Below are positions 42,493-50,163 of a DNA stretch of 64,000 nucleotides, piece after piece. The translations under genes were made by a program, and so were the position numbers. Under the pieces are notes generated by a model that saw only the letters and a program-made list of their open reading frames with translations, had not been told where the DNA came from and did no database searches. The number at the start of each line of letters is the position of its first letter. Within the stretch, counting starts at the first letter, position 1. This DNA is from an uncultured Pontibacter sp. (GTDB taxonomy: Bacteria; Bacteroidota; Bacteroidia; Cytophagales; Hymenobacteraceae). The stretch spans positions 62,001-126,000 of the forward strand of contig NZ_CANLMZ010000007.1 of NCBI RefSeq assembly GCF_947492645.1, given 5' to 3'.

Positions 42493-44406
42493 TTAAGAAA
42501 CCGCCACTCCGATCATTTCACGTACCGTACGCTCAATGTCTTCCGGGGCAAAGCCTGCTTCGCGGTGCAGTTCCAGTTGTGAGCCATGTTCGAATATCTT
42601 ATCCGGAATGCCCAGGCGTTTTACCTGCGATGTATAGCCGTTATCTACCATAAACTCCAGCACAGCACTTCCAAAACCGCCTTGCAGGCAACCATCTTCT
42701 ACGGTTATCACCTTGCTATACTTGCTAAAGATGTGGTGCAGGAGCTCTGCATCCAGCGGCTTGCAGTAGCGCATGTCGTAATGGCCTGGATTGATGCCAT
42801 CATAAGTTAGTTTTTTGCAAACATCCACCGCATAGTTACCGATGTGGCCAAAGGTAAGTATAGCTACTTCTTCGCCTTCTTGTATGGTGCGGCCTTTGCC
42901 TACCTGCTGCAGCTCCAACGGAGTCCTCCAGTTTGGCATAACACCTTCGCCGCGCGGGTAACGGATCGTGAACGGACCCATGTCTTCCTGCGAGGCAGTA
43001 TACATCATATTGCGCAGTTCCTGCTCGTTCATAGGGGCAGCTACTACCATGTTCGGGATGCAACGCATGTAAGCAATATCATAAGCCCCGTGGTGTGTTG
43101 GGCCGTCGGCACCTGCAAAACCAGCTCTATCCAGGCAGAAAACCACGTTCAGGTTCTGAAGAGCCACATCGTGCAGTACCTGGTCGTAGCCCCGCTGCAT
43201 AAAGGTGCTGTAGATGTTGCAGAATGGTACTAAGCCCTGCGTTGCTAAACCAGCAGAGAATGTAACCGCATGCTGTTCGGCAATGCCCACGTCAAACGCG
43301 CGGTCCGGCATGGCCTTCATCATAATGTTAAGTGAGCAGCCGGATGGCATGGCAGGCGTTACACCCATAATTTTGGGGTTCTGCTCTGCAAGTTCTACCA
43401 TGGTATGGCCAAAAACATCCTGGTACTTTGGAGGCTGTGGTTTCTCGTAGTGCGTTTTATAGATCTCGCCAGTTATTTTATCAAATAAGCCCGGTGCATG
43501 CCACTTGGTCTGGTCTTTCTCTGCGAGCGCATAGCCTTTGCCTTTAGTAGTTAGCACATGCAGGATTTTCGGACCCGGAATATGCTTCAGGTCTTCCATT
43601 ACCGATGCCAGGTGGTTCACGTCGTGGCCGTCAATCGGGCCAAAGTAACGGAACTTAAGGCCTTCGAACAGGTTGCTCTGCTTTAGTAAAGTAGCTTTAA
43701 TGCCGCTCTCTACCTTAGAGGCGATCTGCTGCGCATTCGGGCCAAACTTGCTTATCTTGCCCAGTACATTCCAGATCTCGTCGCGTACTTTGTTATAGGT
43801 GCGGGAGGTGGTAATGTCTGTTAAATATTCTTTTAAAGCGCCTACGTTCGGGTCGATGCTCATGCAGTTGTCGTTGAGCACCACCAACAGGTTGGCATTG
43901 GCTACGCCGGCATGGTTCAAGGCTTCAAAAGCCATGCCGCCTGTCATGGCACCATCGCCGATAACGGCAATGTGCTGGCGGTTTTCTTCGCCTTTATACT
44001 TTGATGCCACAGCCATACCCAAGGCCGCCGAAATAGACGTGCTGGAGTGGCCTACACCAAAAGTATCGTACTCGCTTTCTTTTCTTTTCGGGAAGCCGGA
44101 GATGCCGCCATACTTTCGGTTTGTATGGAAAATTTCGCGGCGGCCGGTTAATATTTTATGCCCGTAAGCCTGGTGCCCAACGTCCCATACCAGTTGGTCG
44201 TGAGGTGTATTAAAAACGTAGTGCAGGGCTGTTGTAAGCTCTACTACGCCTAAGCTGGCGCCAAAGTGGCCGCCATGTATCGACACAACATCAATGATAT
44301 ACTGCCTAAGTTCCTGGCTCACCTGCAGCAGTTGCTCTGGCTTTAGCTTTCGCAGGTCGGCAGGTGTGTTGATAGAGGCAAGCAGCTCTCCGGGTTTAAT
44401 GATCAT
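42493..44406 (-). CDS. dxs: 1-deoxy-D-xylulose-5-phosphate synthase
   Basis: This 637-residue thiamine-diphosphate enzyme condenses pyruvate and glyceraldehyde 3-phosphate in the first step of the MEP isoprenoid pathway. ThDP-binding GDGAMTGGMAFEALN (about residues 148-162), VWDVGHQAYGHK, GHSSTSISAALG and the transketolase pyrimidine domain (AEQHAVTFSAGLA, DRAGFAGADGPTHHG) are intact. The length is standard. It is expected to be a stand-alone unit. Confidence 0.97.
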   Translation of the reverse strand: MIIKPGELLASINTPADLRKLKPEQLLQVSQELRQYIIDVVSIHGGHFGASLGVVELTTALHYVFNTPHDQLVWDVGHQAYGHKILTGRREIFHTNRKYGGISGFPKRKESEYDTFGVGHSSTSISAALGMAVASKYKGEENRQHIAVIGDGAMTGGMAFEALNHAGVANANLLVVLNDNCMSIDPNVGALKEYLTDITTSRTYNKVRDEIWNVLGKISKFGPNAQQIASKVESGIKATLLKQSNLFEGLKFRYFGPIDGHDVNHLASVMEDLKHIPGPKILHVLTTKGKGYALAEKDQTKWHAPGLFDKITGEIYKTHYEKPQPPKYQDVFGHTMVELAEQNPKIMGVTPAMPSGCSLNIMMKAMPDRAFDVGIAEQHAVTFSAGLATQGLVPFCNIYSTFMQRGYDQVLHDVALQNLNVVFCLDRAGFAGADGPTHHGAYDIAYMRCIPNMVVAAPMNEQELRNMMYTASQEDMGPFTIRYPRGEGVMPNWRTPLELQQVGKGRTIQEGEEVAILTFGHIGNYAVDVCKKLTYDGINPGHYDMRYCKPLDAELLHHIFSKYSKVITVEDGCLQGGFGSAVLEFMVDNGYTSQVKRLGIPDKIFEHGSQLELHREAGFAPEDIERTVREMIGVAVS

Positions 44407-44793
44407 AGAATTGTCCTTTAATAGACTTCTAACAAAATATTTTAGCTAAAGTTTACCAAGCACAAATTGTACCCTTTTAGCCAAATCGTAAAGTTAATAA
44501 AATTACAAACACGGACACCCAACTATATGCGTTTAGCTAAAGCAAAAAGTGCAAATGCAAGTATAGCTTAAATACTATATAACTTAGACTGTGCTGATTT
44601 GGTTACAAAGCCTTTATAACCTTGGCCCAAAAGTACCCGCCTCATCATCAGGTATACCGTTAACATCTTCATCTTGTTATGAACTATGCCCGCTTTGGTT
44701 AAGGTTGTGGGGGTATAGAGTGGCGGTAATACGCCGGAATTGTTTATTTTTGTAACCGGCGCAGCAGCAAGCGCTTACTTAAAGGCAGAATAC
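44407..44793. other. Divergent promoter region dxs/scpA
   Basis: No gene lies in these 387 bases. They contain the -7 element for scpA (44745-44752), the unlocated dxs promoter and one AAGTATA copy. Confidence 0.5.
44745..44752 (+). promoter_or_regulatory. -7 promoter element of scpA
   Basis: TATTTTTG matches TAnnTTTG exactly. Because it lies inside the longest open frame (TTG at 44740), the real scpA start must be downstream of it. Confidence 0.55.
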
Positions 44794-45564
44794 GTGAGTT
44801 TCGAAATCAGATTACCCCTGTTTGAAGGTCCCTTCGACCTGTTGCTTTTCTTTATCGAGCGCGATGAGCTGGACATACATGATATTCCGATTTTCCAGAT
44901 TGCGAATGAGTTTGTGGGCTTTATACGGCAGATGGAGCAGCTAAACCTGGAAGTGGCCAGTGATTTTATACTTACGGCTGCCACCTTAATGCGCATAAAG
45001 GCCAAAATGCTGCTGCCCCGCACCGAGAAAGACGAAGAAGGAAACGAGATTGACCCGCGCCAGGAACTGGTGCAGCACCTGCTGGAGTATAAGAAGTATA
45101 AAACCGCTACGCCTATACTATCAGAGATGGAGGATATGCGCCTGGCCCAGGAAAACCGCGGCAATATACACGACGAACTGCAGCAGATAGCCAACGCCAA
45201 CCATTTTGAGTACGAGCTGCAGGACCTGAGCCTGTACAAGCTGATGCGGGTGTTTGAGAAAGTGATGGTGCGCTTTGAGGAGGAGGAAAACAGGCCGAAG
45301 CATACCGTTATCCAGTATCCTTATACAATAGAGGAGCAGCGCGACGTGATCATGAACATGGTGAGGCAGCGCAAAAATATTTCTTTCTCCCAGATCATCG
45401 CTGAGTTCCCGGATAAGATCGGTATGATCTTCAACTTCCTGGCTATACTTGACATGCTGCAGCTTAACCTGATAGATATAGAAGTAGGCGAGGGCTTTAA
45501 CGACTTTATCATCATCGAAACAGCAGACAAGGCCAACCAGGTTACGCAACTGTTGGTAGAGTAA
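44794..45564 (+). CDS. scpA: Segregation and condensation protein A
   Basis: This 256-residue kleisin subunit of the SMC-ScpAB condensin bridges SMC heads during chromosome segregation. The N-terminal EIRLPLFEGPFDLLLFFIER is the kleisin signature, and TAATLMRIKAKMLLPR and the C-terminal winged-helix FNFLAILDMLQLNLIDIEV complete the family pattern. I chose the GTG at 44794 (MSFEIRLPL) because a -7 promoter element at 44745-44752 lies within the longer frame that begins with TTG at 44740. Confidence 0.94.
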   Translation: MSFEIRLPLFEGPFDLLLFFIERDELDIHDIPIFQIANEFVGFIRQMEQLNLEVASDFILTAATLMRIKAKMLLPRTEKDEEGNEIDPRQELVQHLLEYKKYKTATPILSEMEDMRLAQENRGNIHDELQQIANANHFEYELQDLSLYKLMRVFEKVMVRFEEEENRPKHTVIQYPYTIEEQRDVIMNMVRQRKNISFSQIIAEFPDKIGMIFNFLAILDMLQLNLIDIEVGEGFNDFIIIETADKANQVTQLLVE

Positions 45565-45677
45565 TCCAGTTAGACGTTAAAATTATTAACTTGCCATAAG
45601 TTTAGCGGTATAGCTTATACTTAAGAAGCATTGCCTGGTGCCTGTTAATGCACAGGCGCAGCCACTACCAGCCATAC

Positions 45678-46754
45678 ATGGACCAAAACAAGAAGACCAT
45701 ACTTAAAAGCTTTAGCCCTGTAAAGATACTGATCCCGGTTTTGCTGGGCCTGGCAGGAACGGCGTGGCTTTTTATTAAAGATGATAAGGTAGGAGAGCTA
45801 AAGGGCATCGTGGAGGCGAATATCTGGTGGCTGGCAGCGGCGCTTGTTGTGCTGGTAATCCGCGACCTGGGCTATATGTACCGCATCCGGTCGCTTACCG
45901 ATAAGTTTCTGACCTGGCGCAACAGCCTGGATGTGATCATGCTGTGGGAGTTTGCCTCTGCCGTTACACCCTCTGTAGTTGGCGGAACCACCGTGGCCAC
46001 CATCATACTTAACAAAGAAGGCATACCGCTGGGCAAATCGCTGGCCTACGTTATGCTGACCGCCGTGCTCGATAACATGTTCTTTATTGTGGCGGCGCCC
46101 ATTGCCCTGCTGCTTACGCAAGGCGAAGTCTTCCCCACTTTTAACCTCGACCCCTCCGACATAAGTAAACTGAAATCTGCTTTCTACATCAGTTACGGGC
46201 TTATTGCAGTTTATACTTTCCTGATGATTTACGCGCTGTTTATTAAGCCGCGGGCGTTTAAGTGGTTGTTGCTAAAGGTTACCTCGATTGGTTTTCTGCG
46301 CAAATGGCGTGTAAACGCTTTCCAACATGGCAACGAGATTATGTGGGCATCGGAGCAGCTAAAAGGCAAAAACTTTAACTATTGGGCGAGAGCCATTATT
46401 TCTACCATTTTTGTGTGGAGCGCGCGTTACTTCCTGCTCAACTGCCTGATTGCTGCCTTCACGGACGTTACTTTGGGTGAGCACGCCCTGATCATTTCGC
46501 GTAACCTGATCTTCTGGATTGTGATGCTGATTGCCATTACGCCGGGCGGGGCAGGTATTGTAGAGATGGCGTTCCCGAGTTTCTTTGGCTTGTTCCTGGG
46601 CCGTTTCAGTAATATTGTGGTGGTGCTTTACCGCCTGATAACTTATTACCCATACTTAATAGTAGGTTCGCTTTTCCTGCCACGCTGGATCGCCAAAGTT
46701 TTCGGGAGGCAGGCAAAGGAGCAGGAGGAAATAGCCTCAGAGTTGAGACGCTAA
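45678..46754 (+). CDS. UPF0104 / lysylphosphatidylglycerol-synthase-TM-like membrane protein
   Basis: This 358-residue inner-membrane protein has 8-9 helices and resembles the flippase-like half of MprF (LPG_synthase_TM). It has the conserved SAVTPSVVGGTTVATIILNK segment (about 95-114) and TPGGAGIVEMAFPSFFG (about 293-309). It has no synthase domain. I chose ATG at 45678 (MDQNKKTILK); an ATG at 45648 adds ten residues. It may move a lipid across the membrane; the lipid is unknown. Confidence 0.85.
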   Translation: MDQNKKTILKSFSPVKILIPVLLGLAGTAWLFIKDDKVGELKGIVEANIWWLAAALVVLVIRDLGYMYRIRSLTDKFLTWRNSLDVIMLWEFASAVTPSVVGGTTVATIILNKEGIPLGKSLAYVMLTAVLDNMFFIVAAPIALLLTQGEVFPTFNLDPSDISKLKSAFYISYGLIAVYTFLMIYALFIKPRAFKWLLLKVTSIGFLRKWRVNAFQHGNEIMWASEQLKGKNFNYWARAIISTIFVWSARYFLLNCLIAAFTDVTLGEHALIISRNLIFWIVMLIAITPGGAGIVEMAFPSFFGLFLGRFSNIVVVLYRLITYYPYLIVGSLFLPRWIAKVFGRQAKEQEEIASELRR

Positions 46755-46844
46755 ATAAACCTTAACCCTGGCGCGTTTTACAAGAGAGTGCACCCTATGG
46801 AAAGGGAAATCCCAAAGCCATACTTATACTTGAGTTTATACTTC

Positions 46845-47354
46845 ATGAAACGATACCTGCTGCCGCTACTGGCTATTTTATACTTTACAAGCTGCTCTGA
46901 TAACAATACATCTTTAGAGCAGAAACTGCGAGAGGCTGTAACCGAAGGCGAAGCCGGACCTAAAGGCTATAAAACCATAAACCTTACCGAGCTTACCGAT
47001 TTTGAGTGGGAAAGAATGTACTACTTTCAGCCGAACGAGGATAAAAGGTCTATTAGTGATGCGATTGGCTTTAGGTGGGAAGGTGTTGAGGTAAAAGCAG
47101 GATTCAGGCGGCTATTGTTTGTAAAGGGCGAGGAAGTGGTGTCTTATGTGGATTATAACTACGATGAGTTTCCTTTGGCGCTTTATGGCTGCCACAGCGA
47201 CAAATGGATATACCCAAGCAGCCGCAGCCAGTTTGCCACTTTTAAATATTGCAGCGGCGACAGCGAGGTTTATACTTTTATACCTGTGCCGTGTGTTGAG
47301 GATATCCGGGAGCTAATGGAGTATAATTGCCCTGAAAAAGCGGCGGCAGAATAA
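46845..47354 (+). CDS. Hypothetical lipoprotein
   Basis: This 169-residue lipoprotein has signal MKRYLLPLLAILYFTSC with lipobox FTSC. The mature part is mixed alpha/beta with several aromatic residues (FEWERMYYFQPNEDKRSI, DYNYDEFPLALYGCHSDKW) and three more Cys. The family is not recognised. I chose ATG at 46845 because the signal peptide starts there; an upstream ATG at 46788 would put 19 residues before it. Two TATACTT heptamers (46825-46831, 46837-46843) directly precede the start. Confidence 0.72.
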   Translation: MKRYLLPLLAILYFTSCSDNNTSLEQKLREAVTEGEAGPKGYKTINLTELTDFEWERMYYFQPNEDKRSISDAIGFRWEGVEVKAGFRRLLFVKGEEVVSYVDYNYDEFPLALYGCHSDKWIYPSSRSQFATFKYCSGDSEVYTFIPVPCVEDIRELMEYNCPEKAAAE

Positions 47355-47356
47355 AA

Positions 47357-47884
47357 CTAACTGCTTATACTTGCCTGTATGTTCGGGTTCAGCATTTTCC
47401 AGCGAATCAGTTTTTCGTCGGTGCTCACCTGCTCCATTCCTAGTTTCTCCAATACCCTGGCAGATGGCTTGTTATCCAGTAAGCATCTTGCTGTGATGGC
47501 TTTCACACCTGGCTGCTGAAAAGCCCAGCTCACCAGCCCTTGGGCTACTTCAGAACCATAGCCGTTCTTTTGTGCCTGCGCTATAATAGCATAGCCTATA
47601 TCTATTTCACCATCAGCATTAGGTAAACCCTTAAAGCCCCCATCACCAATTACAGTCATGCTGTTTCGGTGCACCACTATATACGACTCAAAGCCTGATG
47701 GCTCCTGCACCAACTCCAGGTTTGTAATGATCTTCGGGAAAGTATCTATTGCTTCTTGGTCGGGCCAGAAAGGTGTTTGGTTTAAGTTAAGCTTAGCAAG
47801 TATACGTGTATCGCCAGCCAGCAGCAGTTTAGTAATAGCTAACGTGAAGGGTATAAGTATGAGCCTGTTGGTATGAATGTGCAT
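47357..47884 (-). CDS. GNAT-family acetyltransferase (RimJ/RimL-like)
   Basis: This 175-residue N-acetyltransferase uses acetyl-CoA. The N-terminal TNRLILIPF, the strand DIGYAIIAQAQKNGYGSEVAQGL (shown for the acetyl-CoA loop Q-x-x-G-Y-G-x-E) and ARVLEKLGMEQVS are standard GNAT motifs of the RimJ/RimL group. The acceptor is unknown. ATG at 47884 gives the usual distance to TNRL; an ATG at 47902 is also possible. It is convergent with the lipoprotein gene, with only 2 bp between the stops. Confidence 0.87.
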   Translation of the reverse strand: MHIHTNRLILIPFTLAITKLLLAGDTRILAKLNLNQTPFWPDQEAIDTFPKIITNLELVQEPSGFESYIVVHRNSMTVIGDGGFKGLPNADGEIDIGYAIIAQAQKNGYGSEVAQGLVSWAFQQPGVKAITARCLLDNKPSARVLEKLGMEQVSTDEKLIRWKMLNPNIQASISS

Positions 47885-47903
47885 GTTAGCAAAAATTAAC
47901 ATA

Positions 47904-48118
47904 CCGCAAGTTTAGCGCAGCGTAACTTGTGGTAAACGTGAGGCAAGTTTGCAACTTGCTTGCTGCGAAAGCAGGAATTTGTAAAGTAGCAGTTTTATGC
48001 TTCATCAGCCAATGTATAAAGTATGGGCGGGGCCTTTGCAGCCCTTGCTTTTCCAAAGCAAAGCAGTTATAAACTGCTGCCATACTTAGCCACAAGTTAC
48101 GCTGCGCTAAACTTGCGG
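47904..48118. repeat. MITE-like element with 29-bp perfect terminal inverted repeats
   Basis: The left arm at 47904-47932 (starting CCGCAAGTTTAGCGCAGCG) and the right arm at 48090-48118 are perfectly complementary over 29 bp. The 157-bp interior has no credible gene but further small palindromes, such as GCAAGTTTGCAACTTGC. Total length is 215 bp. No target-site duplication is evident. A non-autonomous mobile element or a large dispersed repeat is the most likely reading. Confidence 0.7.
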
Positions 48119-48126
48119 CAGGGGCG

Positions 48127-48585
48127 CTAAAAATCCACATCAATGTTTGATAACACCTCTCCCAATACTTCGCCTGTACCTTTGAACATACTACCAACTC
48201 CTGTAAACAAGCCTTCAATTAAAACATGGCCAACCATTTCAGTTAACAATTCAGTAGTAAAAATGTAAAAGTTAGATGATGCTATTTCTTCACTTTTCTT
48301 TTGTGCTTCACTTCTTGCAGACTCGAATTTAGAAGTAGCTTCCTTCTCTAAATTCTCACCATTCTGAAGTATAAAATGATTATATAATGTATCATATTGT
48401 TTTCTTTTCAGAACATCGGAGAGAATGTGAAAAGCTTCATTAAGTTCTACAAAATCATGATGGGCCGTCGGAGCATCATTTTTGTCTGGATGAAGTCGAA
48501 TTGCTGCATCTCTATACGCCTTTTTTATATCGGAGCCTGAAGCATCTCTTTCTACTTTTAAGATCAGGTAGTAATTTTTTATCAT
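48127..48585 (-). CDS. J-domain protein
   Basis: This 152-residue protein has an N-terminal J domain (residues 1-70) with helix II, the HPD motif (RLHPDKND) and helix III. It should stimulate an Hsp70 (DnaK) ATPase. There is no Gly/Phe region or zinc finger. The C-terminal half is a Glu/Lys-rich helix followed by a hydrophobic region (TELLTEMVGHVLIEGLFTGV), which may bind a membrane or partner. The gene is more AT-rich than its neighbours and starts with an ATGA overlap with a small upstream frame. It could be an acquired accessory chaperone. Confidence 0.8.
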   Translation of the reverse strand: MIKNYYLILKVERDASGSDIKKAYRDAAIRLHPDKNDAPTAHHDFVELNEAFHILSDVLKRKQYDTLYNHFILQNGENLEKEATSKFESARSEAQKKSEEIASSNFYIFTTELLTEMVGHVLIEGLFTGVGSMFKGTGEVLGEVLSNIDVDF

Positions 48586-48767
48586 AAACTGGTAAGTGTA
48601 GTATGATTAGGACAAATTACTGTAGCTGGAAAAGAACGATATGTGTCCTTACTAACATCGCTTTGAGAAAATTTAGCCGAAGTTTCAAAGTAACAATATA
48701 AGAGAATTTCCCGCTCTTCCATACTCCCAGCCCAAAAACCACCTGATGCGGATATCCATATCCGCAT
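48582..48767 (-). CDS. Possible small ORF coupled to the J-domain gene
   Basis: This open frame of at most 61 codons ends in TGA overlapping the ATG of the J-domain gene (ATGA). A start at 48722 (MEEREILLYC, 46 residues) is plausible. The sequence has no recognised motif, signal or membrane helix. Its only support is the coupling geometry and shared AT-rich composition. A palindrome, TGCGGATAT-CC-ATATCCGCA, lies at 48747-48766 within its longest form. This may be a decayed or spurious gene. Confidence 0.25.
   Translation of the reverse strand: MRIWISASGGFWAGSMEEREILLYCYFETSAKFSQSDVSKDTYRSFPATVICPNHTTLTSL
48747..48766. promoter_or_regulatory. Palindromic operator-like site
   Basis: TGCGGATAT and ATATCCGCA form a perfect 9-bp inverted repeat around CC. 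It lies about 160 bp upstream of the J-domain start and just after the asd terminators, where a repressor site could sit. Confidence 0.35.
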
Positions 48768-48782
48768 ACACCAGCACCAATT

Positions 48783-48838
48783 AAAAACGGGGACTCAAAG
48801 TCCCCGTTTTTTAACTTCCGGACTTGGAGTTCCGGAAG
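48783..48838 (-). terminator. Double terminator after asd
   Basis: Two hairpins stand in tandem. 48815-48838 (CTTCCGGA arms) comes first after asd. 48783-48812 (AAAAACGGGGACT with its complement) follows and has a T tract. Confidence 0.82.
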
Positions 48839-48878
48839 AGCATTAATTATGCTTTAATCAGTCTTTTGTCAAAAAAAC

Positions 48879-49868
48879 CTATACCAATTTATGCTTCACC
48901 AGATACTCTGCAATCTGTACCGCATTCGTAGCAGCGCCTTTGCGCAGGTTATCCGCCACAATCCACATATTTACCGTACGCGGCTGCGTTTCATCTAAAC
49001 GAACACGGCCAACCAGTACTTCATCTTTGCCGTGTGCATCTTTTGGCATTGGGTATTGCAGGTTCTTTACGTCGTCTATCACTTTCACACCTTCGGTTTC
49101 GCCAAGTATGCGGTATACTTCATCCAGCGTGAAATCCTTCTCAAACTCCACGTTCACCGATTCGGAGTGGCCGCCCATTACGGGTATGCGCACCGCTGTA
49201 GCTGTTACACGGATAGAGTCGTCGCCCATGATCTTCTTTGTTTCGAGGATCATCTTCATCTCCTCCTTAGTATAGCCGTTATCGGTAAACACGTCGATAT
49301 GCGGCAGCACGTTCAGGTCTATCTGGTACGGGTACGCTTTCTCGCCTTCTTTGCCTTCGCGCTCGTTCATCAACTGGTCCACAGCCTTCACCCCAGTTCC
49401 CGTCACAGATTGGTAAGTACTTACCACAACGCGCTTCATTTGCAATTCTTCGTGCAGCTTGTTCAGGGCCACCACCATTTGTATGGTAGAGCAGTTTGGG
49501 TTAGCGATAATCTTGTCTTCTTTCGTAAGTTCTTTGGCGTTAATCTCGGGCACTACCAGCTTTTTAGTAGGGTCCATGCGCCACGTCGATGAATTGTCTA
49601 CTACAACAGTACCAACTTCGGCAAACTTTGGGGCCCACTCCGTAGAAGTGCTGCCACCAGCCGAGAAAATAGCAATATGCGGGGCAGCTGCAATCGCGTC
49701 CTGCATCCCGATAACCTTTATCTGTTTACCCTTAAACTCCATCTGTTTACCAACAGATCTCTCAGAAGCAACCAACAATAATTCCGTTACCGGGAAGTTA
49801 CGCTCCGCCAGCACTTTCAAAATCTCGCTGCCCACCAGTCCGGTGGCGCCTACTACTGCTACTTTCAT
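48879..49868 (-). CDS. asd: Aspartate-semialdehyde dehydrogenase
   Basis: This 329-residue NADP-dependent enzyme reduces aspartyl phosphate to the semialdehyde in lysine, threonine, methionine and diaminopimelate synthesis. It has the N-terminal VGATGLVGSEILK nucleotide loop, catalytic Cys 126 in NPNCSTIQ, SVTGTG, and the RIPVMGGHSESVNVEF segment with the catalytic His. The length is normal. It is a single-gene unit with a double terminator. Confidence 0.96.
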   Translation of the reverse strand: MKVAVVGATGLVGSEILKVLAERNFPVTELLLVASERSVGKQMEFKGKQIKVIGMQDAIAAAPHIAIFSAGGSTSTEWAPKFAEVGTVVVDNSSTWRMDPTKKLVVPEINAKELTKEDKIIANPNCSTIQMVVALNKLHEELQMKRVVVSTYQSVTGTGVKAVDQLMNEREGKEGEKAYPYQIDLNVLPHIDVFTDNGYTKEEMKMILETKKIMGDDSIRVTATAVRIPVMGGHSESVNVEFEKDFTLDEVYRILGETEGVKVIDDVKNLQYPMPKDAHGKDEVLVGRVRLDETQPRTVNMWIVADNLRKGAATNAVQIAEYLVKHKLV

Positions 49869-50047
49869 TTAAGGTATATATTTAATTGTTTGATAGCTGA
49901 AAAACTAAAAGGCTTTAGCCGGCGCAAGTTTGTAACTCGTGCTTTGGCCTGCTTCTACACGCATTCCGTTACTCAGAATTAACTAGTTAACTAACGCCCC
50001 TTGCTCCCGTAATAGTTCTAAAACTATAACAGCGCCTGTTATTGTTT

Positions 50048-50124
50048 GGGCGTGCCGGCTGGGCCGTCGGGCTTTCGCCTGTACTCCTCGCTTCGCTGCG
50101 GGGTGCCGGCTCTATCCCTCACGC
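50048..50124. repeat. Dispersed Bacteroidota intergenic repeat (GGGCGTGCC...CCCTCACGC type)
   Basis: The segment contains GGGCGTGCCGGCTGGGCC, GTCGGGCTTTCGCCTGTAC, CCTCGCTTCGCTGCGGGG and TATCCCTCACGC in order. I recognise this modular, GC-rich pattern as a repeat found in many Bacteroidota intergenic regions. It lies 40 bp before the start of the lamin-tail gene. No function is known to me. Confidence 0.55.
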
Positions 50125-50163
50125 GGCTGCAAATAACGTAAGTTTTTACCACAATTTCTGCCC

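Noticed and set aside
47904-48118. Inverted repeat as an IS element
   Set aside because: The interior of 157 bp is too short for a transposase and no target duplication is visible; only a non-autonomous element is possible.
47886-48218. 110-codon frame on the minus strand
   Set aside because: It runs through both arms of the inverted-repeat element and into the J-domain gene in another frame; its composition follows the repeat.
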